Translations under genes and position numbers: made by a program
Shown here: positions 57,565 through 64,000 of the stretch, one piece after another
Numbering within the stretch: position 1 is the first letter of the stretch
How the letters are laid out: the number at the start of each line of letters is the position of its first letter
Notes under the pieces: model-generated
The model's database searches: none
Told to the model about the DNA's origin: nothing
Seen by the model: only the letters and a program-made list of their open reading frames with translations
Source of the DNA: Achromobacter deleyi
Lineage (GTDB): Bacteria; Pseudomonadota; Gammaproteobacteria; Burkholderiales; Burkholderiaceae_B
Reading direction: 5' to 3'
DNA: 64,000 nucleotides
Assembly: GCF_902859705.1 (NCBI RefSeq)
Contig: NZ_CADIJO010000011.1
Span: forward strand, 124,001 to 188,000

Positions 57565-58707
57565 TTGACCCTGCCTGAACTGAGCTGGACGGAAGGCGAC
57601 GCCCCCGACCAGACCACGCACACCGCCCGCTGGCGCTCGGAAACCGGCGCCACGCCCCCCAAGCGGGTGGTGCTGGCCGACGACCGCACCACCGCGGACA
57701 TGGCCTACCGCCAGGCCTGCGAAGGCGTGGGCCTGCTCTGGCGCGGCGACTTCCAGAACGCGCGCCTCTTGCTGCAGGCCATGACCCGGCGGGTGGACAA
57801 GCGCCCGCGCAAGCCGGTCGAGACCTTGCTGGAAGCCTTCAACCAGCATCGCCAGATCCAGTCGCAGCGCGCCCGCATCCTGGGCATGCTGTTGATTCCG
57901 TTCGACGCCGGCCACGGCATTTCGCTGCGCCGCGCGCCCGATGCCCGGCAGGCCTGCGAAGAAGCCCACGGCCCGGCCGACGAGCCCTATGTGGCGTCGC
58001 TGCGCGAACTGCTGGGGTTGATCGGCGCCTTTGAATGGCGCAAGAAAGGCGTGGAGATTCCCGCGCTGAACAACCGCATCCACCCGCACTACGGCGTGTT
58101 CTCGCCGCTGCGCGGCGAATACGTGGACCTGGTCGCCAACACCCCGATGCCGCGCGGCAGCGTGGCCTTCGATATCGGCACCGGCACCGGCGTGCTGGCG
58201 GCCGTGCTGGCGCGCCGCGGCGGCAAGCGCGTCATCGCCACCGACATGGACCCACGCGCGCTGGCCTGCGCCCGCGAAAACCTGGACCGGCTGGGCCTGT
58301 CCAAGCAGGTCGACGTGGAAGAGGCCGACCTGTTCCCCGAAGGCCGGGTCTCGCTGATCGTCTGCAATCCGCCGTGGCTGCCGGCCCGGCCCAGTTCGCC
58401 GGTCGAGCATGCCGTGTACGACCCGGACAGCCGCATGCTGCGCGGTTTTCTAAACGGCCTGGCGGCGCACCTGACGCCCAACGGCGAAGGCTGGCTGATC
58501 CTGTCGGACCTGGCCGAGCATCTGGGCCTGCGCACCCGCGAGCAATTGCTGGAAATGATCCAGCAGGCCGGCCTGCGGGTGGTCGAGCGCATCGATACGC
58601 GCCCGACGCATGCCCGCGCCAAGGACGCGAACGATCCGCTGTACGCGGCGCGTTCGAAGGAAGTGACGTCGCTGTGGCGGCTGGCGGCGGCCGAGGCTGC
58701 GGCCTGA
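57565..58707 (+). CDS. Class I SAM-dependent methyltransferase (MTS type)
   Basis: This encodes 380 residues if it begins at the TTG at 57565, which has CTGGAG 8 nt upstream; no ATG lies at a good position, so the start is uncertain. The SAM-binding motif is VAFDIGTGTGVLAAVLARRG, followed by VIATDMDPRALACARENL. The catalytic motif is LIVCNPPWLP, of the NPPY/NPPW type found in methyltransferases acting on amino groups of nucleic acids or proteins. Substrate is unknown. The N-terminal 190 residues form a separate, unnamed domain. Confidence 0.85.
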   Translation: MTLPELSWTEGDAPDQTTHTARWRSETGATPPKRVVLADDRTTADMAYRQACEGVGLLWRGDFQNARLLLQAMTRRVDKRPRKPVETLLEAFNQHRQIQSQRARILGMLLIPFDAGHGISLRRAPDARQACEEAHGPADEPYVASLRELLGLIGAFEWRKKGVEIPALNNRIHPHYGVFSPLRGEYVDLVANTPMPRGSVAFDIGTGTGVLAAVLARRGGKRVIATDMDPRALACARENLDRLGLSKQVDVEEADLFPEGRVSLIVCNPPWLPARPSSPVEHAVYDPDSRMLRGFLNGLAAHLTPNGEGWLILSDLAEHLGLRTREQLLEMIQQAGLRVVERIDTRPTHARAKDANDPLYAARSKEVTSLWRLAAAEAAA

Positions 58708-58740
58708 CGGCACGCGCCGTGACCCGCTGATCGGCAAACG

Positions 58741-58767
58741 GGCCGGGGAAGCTTCCCCGGCCTTTTT
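58741..58767. terminator. Perfect palindromic terminator
   Basis: GGCCGGGGAAG and CTTCCCCGGCC form a perfect 22-bp palindrome followed by TTTTT. It serves the methyltransferase gene and touches the end of the convergent DUF1345 gene. Confidence 0.85.
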
Positions 58768-59456
58768 CATGCCCGCCCGGCGGCCACGTTCACGCTGATG
58801 GCGATGATGAAGACGTTGAAGAAGAAGGCGATGACGCTGTGCATCAGCGCCGTGCGCCGCAGCCGGCGGCTGACGATCTGCACGTCGGACACCTGGAAGG
58901 TCATGCCCAGCACCAGCGCGAAGTAGGCGAAGTCCCAGTAGTCCGGGTCTTCCTTGCCGGGGAAATCCAGGCCCTTGTGCATGCCGTTGCGGTGGCTGTA
59001 GTAGCCGTGGGCATAGTGCAGGGCGAAGATCATGTTCATGTACAGCCACGACAGCACGATGCTGACGGCGGCGGCGATCAGGTCCGCCACGCCTTCGGCG
59101 CCGCCGGCCGCGCGCATTTCGGTCCAGAGCGCCAGCATCACCAGGCACGACAGCGCCACGCTGCTCCAGAGCACGCCGGTGCGGCCCACGTCGACCTGCT
59201 GGGCCCGTATCCGCATGGATTCGGGCGTGGCCTTGCCGAAGGCGGCGCCGGTAACCAAGAGGAACACCAGCGCGGCGACGTCAAAGCCCAGCAGGCCGGC
59301 GCGGCTGGGCGACATGCCGGCCAGGTAAAGGCCCGCGGCCACCGCGACGAACAGCAGGCCGCACAGTACCAGGCGCAGGTGCGCATGGAAGAACGGCAGG
59401 CGCGCGACCGCGGCGGGCGGCGCGTCGGCATCATGATCCTTGACCGGCAGCGACAT
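58767..59456 (-). CDS. DUF1345 membrane protein
   Basis: This encodes 229 residues with five predicted membrane segments. The DUF1345 signature [21 protein letters not shown] is intact, along with [14 protein letters not shown]. These small inner-membrane proteins are common in proteobacteria and uncharacterised. It stands 33 bp downstream of the chromate-transporter pair on the same strand, so it may be the third gene of that transcript. A functional link is not shown. Confidence 0.87.
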   Translation of the reverse strand: MSLPVKDHDADAPPAAVARLPFFHAHLRLVLCGLLFVAVAAGLYLAGMSPSRAGLLGFDVAALVFLLVTGAAFGKATPESMRIRAQQVDVGRTGVLWSSVALSCLVMLALWTEMRAAGGAEGVADLIAAAVSIVLSWLYMNMIFALHYAHGYYSHRNGMHKGLDFPGKEDPDYWDFAYFALVLGMTFQVSDVQIVSRRLRRTALMHSVIAFFFNVFIIAISVNVAAGRA

Positions 59457-59489
59457 GGGGGGCTTCCTGACGTGGCAAGAGCCTCAACG

Positions 59490-60014
59490 CTAACCGATAG
59501 CCAGCAATCCCACCAGCGCGCCGCCGAACAGCAGCCACAGCGGATGAATGCGCGTGGCGCTGCCCAGCACCGCCACCACCGCGGTGATGGCGCCCAACAG
59601 CCAGGAATGCACCGAGGCCTCGGTGATGAGCGCGGCGCTGGCGGCCACCAGCCCCACCGTCATGGGGAAGATGCCGGCCTGGATCACGCCGCGCCAGGGC
59701 CGGTCCTTGAAGCGTTCCCACAGGCCCAGGGCGATGACCGTGATGATGGACGACGGCCCGAACTTGGCAATGGTGGTCACCAGCATGCCCATCCAGCCGG
59801 CCACGTGCCAGCCCACCAGGGTGACGACCATCAGGTTGGGGCCGGGCGCGGCCTGGCCCAGGGCGAACAGCGCCGAGAAGTCGGCGGCCGTCATCCAGCC
59901 GTGTACTTCGACGACCTGGCGCTGCATTTCCGGCAGGATGGTGTTGCCCCCGCCGAACGCCAGCACGGACAGCTGCGAAAAGATGATGGCCAGGGCGATC
60001 AGGGTCTGGATCAT
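59490..60014 (-). CDS. chrA: Chromate transporter, second half-size subunit
   Basis: This encodes 174 residues, a single CHR domain with about five membrane segments. FSQLSVLAFGGGNTILPEMQ and the substrate-path motif ALGQAAPGPNLMVVTLVG are typical. The start overlaps the stop of the first half-subunit as ATGA. The pair should assemble into a heteromeric exporter of chromate, or perhaps sulfate-like oxyanions. Short-chain pairs of this kind often have no proven chromate resistance. Confidence 0.88.
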   Translation of the reverse strand: MIQTLIALAIIFSQLSVLAFGGGNTILPEMQRQVVEVHGWMTAADFSALFALGQAAPGPNLMVVTLVGWHVAGWMGMLVTTIAKFGPSSIITVIALGLWERFKDRPWRGVIQAGIFPMTVGLVAASAALITEASVHSWLLGAITAVVAVLGSATRIHPLWLLFGGALVGLLAIG

Positions 60015-60586
60015 CGACGTTGCCTCCAGACCAGCAGGATGCTCAGCGGCGTCAGCACCGCCATGGTGGGCAGCAGCGGAATGCGCAGCACCGCGATGGC
60101 GATGAAGCAGGCCGTGGCCACCAGGCCGGCCAGCCAGTCGCGGCGCTTGAGCACCGGCGTGCCGATCTTGACGGCCATGGAGATCAACAGGCCCGCCGCG
60201 GCGGCGGCCAGGCCGGCGAACAGGTGCTGGATGTGCGGATCGTTCTGGAAGCGGTCGTAGACCATGCCCAGCAGCACCACGATGGCCGAGGGCGCCAGGA
60301 TCAGGCCCATCAGCGCGGCAAAGGCGCCGCGCGGGCCGCGGAACTTCATGCCCAGGGCGACCGACAGGTTGATGATGTTTCCGCCCGGCAGGAACTGGCA
60401 CAGGCCCAGCAGGTCGGTGAATTCGGCGCCGCTCAGCCAGCGGTGCTTTTCCACCACCATGCGGCGCGCCAGGGGCAGCGCACCGCCGAAGGCCGTCAGG
60501 CCCAGCATGAGAAAGCCGTAGAACAGTTGCCCACAGGTGGGCGGGGGCCGCAGGGCGGCGTCAGGGGGAGTCGATGCTGCGTTCAT
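60011..60586 (-). CDS. chrA: Chromate transporter, first half-size subunit
   Basis: This encodes 191 residues from the ATG at 60586; the frame stays open to 60658 but that part overlaps the divergent promoter region. It has one CHR domain: FYGFLMLGLTAFGGALPLARR, then LLGLCQFLPGGNIINLSVALG. It is first in the two-gene transporter and divergent from a LysR regulator with an 87-bp gap. Together the two halves equal one long-chain ChrA. Confidence 0.88.
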   Translation of the reverse strand: MNAASTPPDAALRPPPTCGQLFYGFLMLGLTAFGGALPLARRMVVEKHRWLSGAEFTDLLGLCQFLPGGNIINLSVALGMKFRGPRGAFAALMGLILAPSAIVVLLGMVYDRFQNDPHIQHLFAGLAAAAAGLLISMAVKIGTPVLKRRDWLAGLVATACFIAIAVLRIPLLPTMAVLTPLSILLVWRQRR

Positions 60587-60640
60587 GATCTTCTGGGTGA
60601 ATAGACCGCAGCCTACTCCCGCCCTCAGATAATGTCTAAT

Positions 60641-60664
60641 ATATGACTGGCTCAACATTCATAT
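60641..60664. promoter_or_regulatory. Candidate LysR operator between chr genes and regulator
   Basis: ATATGA-N12-TCATAT is an inverted repeat in the AT-rich divergent region, 9 bp before the regulator start. LysR-type proteins usually bind such T-N11-A-like dyads in divergent promoters. Confidence 0.45.
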
Positions 60665-60673
60665 CGGTTTCAT

Positions 60674-61594
60674 ATGTCATCCGTCGACCTGCGGCTGTTG
60701 CGTTACTTCCTGGCGGTGGCCGAGGAATCCCACCTGACCCGTGCGGCCGCCCGCCTGGGCATCCGCCAGCCGCCGCTGAGCCAGCAGATCCGCGTGCTGG
60801 AAGAAGAGCTGGGCGTGACGCTGTTCCACCGCCTGCCGCGCGGCATGGAACTGACCGAGAGCGGCCGCGCGCTGTTGGCGGATGCGCGCAGCATCCTGGC
60901 GCTGGTGGACCAGGCGGTGGACGGCGTGCGGCGCGTGTCGCTGGGCGAGGCCGGGCGCCTGACCGTGGGCTTTACCGGGTCGGCGGCCTTCCACCCCTTC
61001 GTGCCGTCGGTGATCCGGCGCTTTCGTGAAATTGCGCCGCAGGTGCGGCTGGTGCTGGAAGAAAGCAGCACCGGCGAACTGATGGAAGAGGTACGCGACG
61101 GCCGGGTGGACGTGGCCTTCATTCGCGGCTCGCACGGCGTCGAGCGCGGCGTGGCGTTCGAGACCGTGCTGGAAGAAAGCATGCTGGCCGCCTTTCCGGC
61201 GGACCACCCCATGGTCAAGGGCCGCGCCCGCAAGCGCATCGCGCTGTCCGAGCTGGCCGAGGAATCCCTGATTCTCTATCGGCGCCACAGCGGCCCGGGC
61301 CTGTACGACGCCATCATCACGGCCTGCGGCGCGGCCGGCTTCAGCCCCCGCGTGGCACAGGAAGCGCCGCGCATGCTGTCCACGCTGAGCCTGGTGGCGG
61401 CGGGCCTGGGCGTATCGCTGGTGCCGGCCTCGCTGCGGCGGGTCAACATCGAAGGGGTGGTGTACGTGAACGTCACGGGGCCGGTGGAACTGCGCGCGCC
61501 GCTGACGCTGATCTGGCGCGACGCGCCGCTGTCCGGCGCCATCCGCCGGCTGATCGAAGAGGTGCGGGCGCACCGCGAAACGCCCGAGGCCTGA
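60674..61594 (+). CDS. LysR-family transcriptional regulator
   Basis: This encodes 306 residues. The N-terminal winged helix is DLRLLRYFLAVAEESHLTRA, then ARLGIRQPPLSQQIRVLEEELG. The effector domain begins around residue 90 (GRLTVGFTGSAAFHPFVPSV), closest in pattern to the CatR/BenM-like group. It probably controls the divergent chromate-transporter genes. The inducer is unknown. The ATG is chosen for length and position; a near-palindrome lies just upstream. Confidence 0.9.
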   Translation: MSSVDLRLLRYFLAVAEESHLTRAAARLGIRQPPLSQQIRVLEEELGVTLFHRLPRGMELTESGRALLADARSILALVDQAVDGVRRVSLGEAGRLTVGFTGSAAFHPFVPSVIRRFREIAPQVRLVLEESSTGELMEEVRDGRVDVAFIRGSHGVERGVAFETVLEESMLAAFPADHPMVKGRARKRIALSELAEESLILYRRHSGPGLYDAIITACGAAGFSPRVAQEAPRMLSTLSLVAAGLGVSLVPASLRRVNIEGVVYVNVTGPVELRAPLTLIWRDAPLSGAIRRLIEEVRAHRETPEA

Positions 61595-61638
61595 GGCGGC
61601 GCTACACTTGCCGGCACCTTTGTTTTTGCCCAATCGAA

Positions 61639-62442
61639 ATGGCTGCCCCCCATCCCATAGGCGTGTATGACTCCGGCGTCGGCGGACTGAGCGTCTTGCG
61701 CGCCATCCGCGACGCGCTGCCGCAGGAAGACCTGCTGTACCTGGCGGACTCGGCCCACGTGCCCTACGGCGAAAAAAGCCAGGACTACGTGCAGCAACGC
61801 TCGCTGGCCATCGCCGACTATTTCGTGTCGCGCCAGGCCCGGGCCATGGTGGTGGCATGCAACACCGCCACCGCCGCCGCCATCGCCGCGCTGCGCGCGC
61901 GCCATCCCGACCTGATCATCATCGGCGTGGAACCGGCGATCAAGCCGGCCGCCCACCTGACGCACAGCGGCGTGGTCGGCGTGTTCGCCACCACCGGCAC
62001 GCTGGCCAGCCCCAAGTTCGCCGCGCTGGTGCAACGCGAGGCGCCCGAGATCCGCATCCTGTTCCGCCCCTGCCCCGAATGGGTGCTGCTGGTGGAACAG
62101 GGCGAGATCAGCGGCCCGAAGGCCGCGCAGGCGGTGGCCGCGCCGGTGCGCGAACTGCTGGACCAGGGCGCGGACGCGCTGGTGCTGGGCTGCACCCACT
62201 TTCCGTTCCTGCGCGAGGCGATTGCCGCGGCCGCCGGCCCCACCGTGCCGCTGCTGGAAACCGGCGGCCCCGTGGCGCGCCGGCTGCGTCACCAGTTGCA
62301 GGAACGCGGGTGGCTGAAGATGGACGGGCCGGGCACGCTGGCACTGGAAACCACCGGCGACCCGGCGGCGTTGGCGCAAATGGGCGCGCGGCTGCTCGGC
62401 CTGCCGGCCCAGGCCACGCAGACGCCTGCGCAATCGCGCTAG
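61639..62442 (+). CDS. murI: Glutamate racemase
   Basis: This encodes 267 residues. The two catalytic cysteines are Cys74 (VVACNTATAAA) and one near 185 (LGCTHFPFL). The N-terminal GVYDSGVGGLSVLRAI and the tyrosine/glycine loop VPYGEKS are conserved. MurI makes D-glutamate for peptidoglycan in the cytoplasm. It follows the LysR gene by 44 bp on the same strand but is probably unrelated in function. Confidence 0.96.
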   Translation: MAAPHPIGVYDSGVGGLSVLRAIRDALPQEDLLYLADSAHVPYGEKSQDYVQQRSLAIADYFVSRQARAMVVACNTATAAAIAALRARHPDLIIIGVEPAIKPAAHLTHSGVVGVFATTGTLASPKFAALVQREAPEIRILFRPCPEWVLLVEQGEISGPKAAQAVAAPVRELLDQGADALVLGCTHFPFLREAIAAAAGPTVPLLETGGPVARRLRHQLQERGWLKMDGPGTLALETTGDPAALAQMGARLLGLPAQATQTPAQSR

Positions 62443-62571
62443 GTGCGGTCGGTCCCGCGCTGTCCGTCGTGGCAGTGGCCGTTGGGGGGGAAATCCCGGC
62501 GTCATTTGATCCGGCGCACCCCGCATTGCTGAATAATTCCTTAAAGTAGGGTCATCTACCAAGGAGACGCG

Positions 62572-62997
62572 ATGAAACGCATTCTGATCCCCGTGGACGG
62601 CTCGACGCATGCGGTGCATGCGGTGCGCGCCCTGTTGCAGGCGCGCCGCTACGACCCGGTCGAACGCGTCGAGCTCCTGACCGTGCAGATTCCGCTGCAG
62701 GCCGGCAAGATCGGCCGCGGCCTGTCGCAGGCCGACATCGACACCTATCACCGCGAAGAAGGCGATGCCGCACTGCGCGAAGCCAGCGCACTGCTGGCCG
62801 CCGAGGGCGTGCCTTTTGGCGAACGCGTCGAGATCGGCGCCCCCGCCGAGACCATCGTGCGCGTGGCCGACGAAATCGATGCCGATGAAATCTACATGGG
62901 CACGCGCGGGCTGGGGTCCGTGGCGGCGCTGTTCATGGGGTCCGTCGCCACCCGCGTGCTGCACCTGGCTTCGCTGCCCGTCACCCTGGTCAAGTAA
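62572..62997 (+). CDS. Universal stress protein (UspA family), copy 1
   Basis: This encodes 141 residues with a UspA fold. It starts MKRILIPVDGSTHAVHAVRAL, and the ATP-binding end GTRGLGSVAALFMGSVATRVLHL follows the G-2x-G-9x-G(S/T) pattern, so nucleotide binding is likely. AAGGAG precedes the ATG. It stands 11 bp before a second UspA gene. Usp proteins support survival under starvation and oxidative stress; this is family knowledge. Confidence 0.93.
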   Translation: MKRILIPVDGSTHAVHAVRALLQARRYDPVERVELLTVQIPLQAGKIGRGLSQADIDTYHREEGDAALREASALLAAEGVPFGERVEIGAPAETIVRVADEIDADEIYMGTRGLGSVAALFMGSVATRVLHLASLPVTLVK

Positions 62998-63008
62998 AGG
63001 AGCCCGCC

Positions 63009-63437
63009 ATGCTGAACATCCTGGTCCCGGTCGATGGTTCCGACGACGCCAACCGCGCCGTGCTGCACGCGCGCCAGCTTGCCCAAGGCGCGAAGGACGC
63101 GCGCATTCACCTGCTCAACATCCAGACGCCGCCGCAGGGCCGCGCCGGCCTGTCGCGGCTGGTCACGCAGGAAATGATCGACGAATACTACGTGCGCGAA
63201 GGCCAGGAGGCCGCCGACGAAGCGCGCAAGCTGCTCGACGTGACCGGCACCGACTACACCAGCCATGTCGAATTCGGCAATCCGGCGGTAGAGATCAACG
63301 CCTACGCGCAGCAGCACCAATGCGAACGCATCGTCATGGGCACGCGCGGACGCGGCGCCTTCGCGGGCATGCTGATCGGATCGGTCGCCAACCAGGTCGT
63401 GCAACTGGCCGAGGTGCCGGTCACGCTGGTGAAGTAA
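63009..63437 (+). CDS. Universal stress protein (UspA family), copy 2
   Basis: This encodes 142 residues, clearly homologous to copy 1 but diverged. The start LNILVPVDGSDDANRAVLHA and the end GTRGRGAFAGMLIGSVANQVVQL retain the ATP-binding motif. AAAGGAG precedes the ATG. It overlaps by 17 bp with the end of the convergent kinase gene. The pair may form a heterodimer, which is inference. Confidence 0.93.
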   Translation: MLNILVPVDGSDDANRAVLHARQLAQGAKDARIHLLNIQTPPQGRAGLSRLVTQEMIDEYYVREGQEAADEARKLLDVTGTDYTSHVEFGNPAVEINAYAQQHQCERIVMGTRGRGAFAGMLIGSVANQVVQLAEVPVTLVK

Positions 63438-64000
63438 GCGCCGGCAGCGTCAGCGTCACGCGCAGGCCGCCCAGCGGCGCCTGCTCGGCGCGCACGTCGC
63501 CGCCATACGTGCTGGCCAGGTCGCGCACGATATCCAGCCCCAGCCCCGAACCGGGCCGCTGTTCGTCCATGCGCACGCCGCGTTCGAAAACGCGTTCGCG
63601 CTCGCCTTCGGCAATGCCGGGGCCGTCGTCATCGATCTGGATCTGCAGGCGGTCGGGCGACGCGGCATGGGCGTGGATATGCACGCGCCCCGCGGCCCAC
63701 TTGCAGGCGTTGTCCAGCAGGTTGCCCACCATTTCCTGCAGGTCCTGCTCTTCGCCGCGAAAGATCAGGCCATCGGCGAAATCGGTCATATCAAGGTCCA
63801 GCTCACGCGCGGCATAGAGCCGGCGCATGACGCGCAGCAGCGCCTCGACCGGCGGCCGCAGCGGCGTGCGCCCGCCTTCGGTGCCCGACGCCGCAGCGGC
63901 GCGGGCGCGCGCCAGGTGGTAGTCGATCTGGCGTTGCGCCAGCGCGACCTGTTCGCGCGCCAGGCGGGCGAACGGCCCGTCTTCACGCGCGGCGGCATTG
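63421..64000 (-). CDS. Sensor histidine kinase, C-terminal part (5' end outside window)
   Basis: The frame is open to the window edge, so at least 193 residues are visible and the N-terminal part is missing. The last helix of the dimerisation domain (QIDYHLARARAAA) leads into an HATPase_c domain. Its N-box is NLLDNACKWA, G1 is DDGPGIAEGERERVFERG and G2 is RPGSGLGLDIV. The sequence resembles PhoQ-type kinases. The phosphorylated histidine and sensor region lie beyond the window. Its response regulator should lie further right. Confidence 0.9.
   Translation of the reverse strand, partial: NAAAREDGPFARLAREQVALAQRQIDYHLARARAAAASGTEGGRTPLRPPVEALLRVMRRLYAARELDLDMTDFADGLIFRGEEQDLQEMVGNLLDNACKWAAGRVHIHAHAASPDRLQIQIDDDGPGIAEGERERVFERGVRMDEQRPGSGLGLDIVRDLASTYGGDVRAEQAPLGGLRVTLTLPALTSPA

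Overview
The window is a GC-rich, gene-dense bacterial chromosome segment. Gene content and protein sequence point to a betaproteobacterium of the order Burkholderiales, most likely family Alcaligenaceae (Achromobacter/Bordetella-like). Supporting features are the queA-tgt-yajC-secD-secF run, the miaB-phoL-ybeY-corC-lnt run, a soluble NAD-dependent molybdenum formate dehydrogenase (fds) operon, and several Tat- or Sec-exported proteins of the type common in that family. The genus is inference; no rRNA gene is present. I see no prophage, transposase, CRISPR array or replication origin.

Left part (1-14.7 kb): the 3' part of ubiD (cut by the window edge); a yqjD-yqjE-yqjK-like membrane/stress operon; an exported protein of unknown function; a nitrate-type ABC transporter (nrtABD-like) with a clear sigma-54 promoter and NtrC-like palindromes, divergent from cysG, which makes the siroheme needed for nitrite reduction; upp; a PBP4-type peptidase (dacB); and a cluster with a branched-chain-amino-acid-type binding protein, a flavin reductase and a luciferase-like monooxygenase, divergent from an IclR regulator.

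Central part (14.7-31.3 kb): housekeeping genes. queA/tgt make queuosine, yajC/secD/secF drive protein secretion, then come a VOC protein, alaX and a PAP2 phosphatase. The miaB-phoL-ybeY-corC-lnt run is linked by stop/start overlaps. An aldo/keto reductase follows. Then comes a tandemly duplicated tRNA block (Ala-GGC, Glu-TTC, Asp-GTC, twice), each copy with its own terminator, behind a near-consensus promoter.

31.3-43.4 kb: a triple-PAS/LuxR-type regulator; bioB with a histidine-rich tail, overlapping an EamA permease; an MFS permease with a long disordered tail; a peroxiredoxin; a small exported protein; a 735-bp non-coding gap; a Tat-exported dienelactone-hydrolase-like protein; and a giant AsmA-like (DUF748) envelope protein. 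The gap holds the strangest feature of the window: two structured palindromic elements in opposite orientation. They share a conserved core of about 100 nt but have unrelated, almost perfect 31-34 nt inverted-repeat arms.

43.6-57.4 kb: a molybdenum/formate supercluster. moaC-moaD-moaE-moaB-moeA converge on mobA-moaA and a ModE-like regulator. That regulator is divergent from fdsG-fdsB-fdsA-fdhD-fdsD, which is followed by an oxalate/formate-type (OFA) transporter. The cofactor genes, sulfur-transfer factor, enzyme, regulator and possible transporter thus sit together.

57.5-64 kb: a class I methyltransferase, a DUF1345 membrane protein, a two-subunit chromate transporter divergent from a LysR regulator, murI, two universal stress proteins and the 3' part of a sensor histidine kinase cut by the window end.
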